Shown in pieces: positions 5,418 through 5,438 of a stretch of DNA of 5,438 bases. Numbering within the stretch: the first letter of the stretch is position 1; the number at the start of each line of letters is the position of its first letter. The notes beneath the pieces were generated by a model, which worked only from the letters and a program-made list of their open reading frames with translations, had not been told where the DNA came from and ran no database searches. A program made the translations under genes and the position numbers. The stretch is taken from NCBI GenBank assembly GCA_003525525.1, contig DQED01000039.1, forward strand, positions 744 to 6,181. Reading direction: 5' to 3'. This DNA comes from Desulfovibrio sp. (GTDB taxonomy: Bacteria; Desulfobacterota; Desulfovibrionia; Desulfovibrionales; Desulfovibrionaceae).

Positions 5418-5438
5418 CGGGGGGGATCATCCCCCCCG
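5418..5438 (+). repeat. Second G/C hairpin (C G7 / C7 G) at the window edge
   Basis: C followed by seven G (5418-5425) pairs with seven C followed by G (5431-5438) around an ATCAT loop. C5417 could extend the stem past the window end. It stands 14 bases after the previous hairpin, and the two look like one composite element. Without a T-run, a repeat or a bidirectional 3' end element is more plausible than a standard terminator. Confidence 0.5.

Noticed and set aside
3838..5430. 530-residue open frame antisense to actP
   Set aside because: His/Gly/Glu/Asp-rich shadow sequence with no recognisable domain, opposite an unambiguous transporter gene.

Overview
The window is GC-rich bacterial DNA with strong G/C bias at third codon positions. 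The dense two-component signalling genes, the DUF485/ActP acetate transporter pair and G/C-rich hairpins behind a gene suggest a deltaproteobacterial sulfate reducer of the Desulfovibrio/Solidesulfovibrio type. That assignment is an inference from overall style; no marker gene is present. I see no rRNA, tRNA, CRISPR array, transposase or phage structural gene.

Region 1 (1-2472, minus strand) is a signalling operon read right to left. A membrane histidine kinase with a periplasmic Cache-type sensor comes first, then a stand-alone Rcp1-type receiver, then a second receiver protein cut by the left edge. Both junctions are ATGA overlaps, so the three products are probably translationally coupled and work together. 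The kinase core resembles the phytochrome (Cph1-like) class, whose usual partners are Rcp1-type receivers. Here the light sensor is replaced by a periplasmic ligand-binding sensor.

Region 2 (2473-2897) is a divergent intergenic region. Its central part (about 2590-2760) is clearly AT-richer than its surroundings and carries several short inverted and direct repeats and weak promoter-like sequences. The right part could fold into several small hairpins just before the next gene.

Region 3 (2898-3251, plus strand) encodes a 117-residue cysteine-rich protein of unknown function. It contains two tandem copies of a four-cysteine, zinc-knuckle-like module, a basic segment, and a C-terminal hexapeptide resembling a DNA sliding-clamp-binding motif. 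This is the least ordinary gene here.

Region 4 (3252-5343, plus strand) begins with 236 non-coding bases, followed by a DUF485 small membrane protein and actP, a sodium:solute-symporter-family acetate permease. These two also overlap by ATGA and form a transport operon. Behind actP (5342-5438) lie a strongly purine-biased stretch and two G/C hairpins that reach the right edge.
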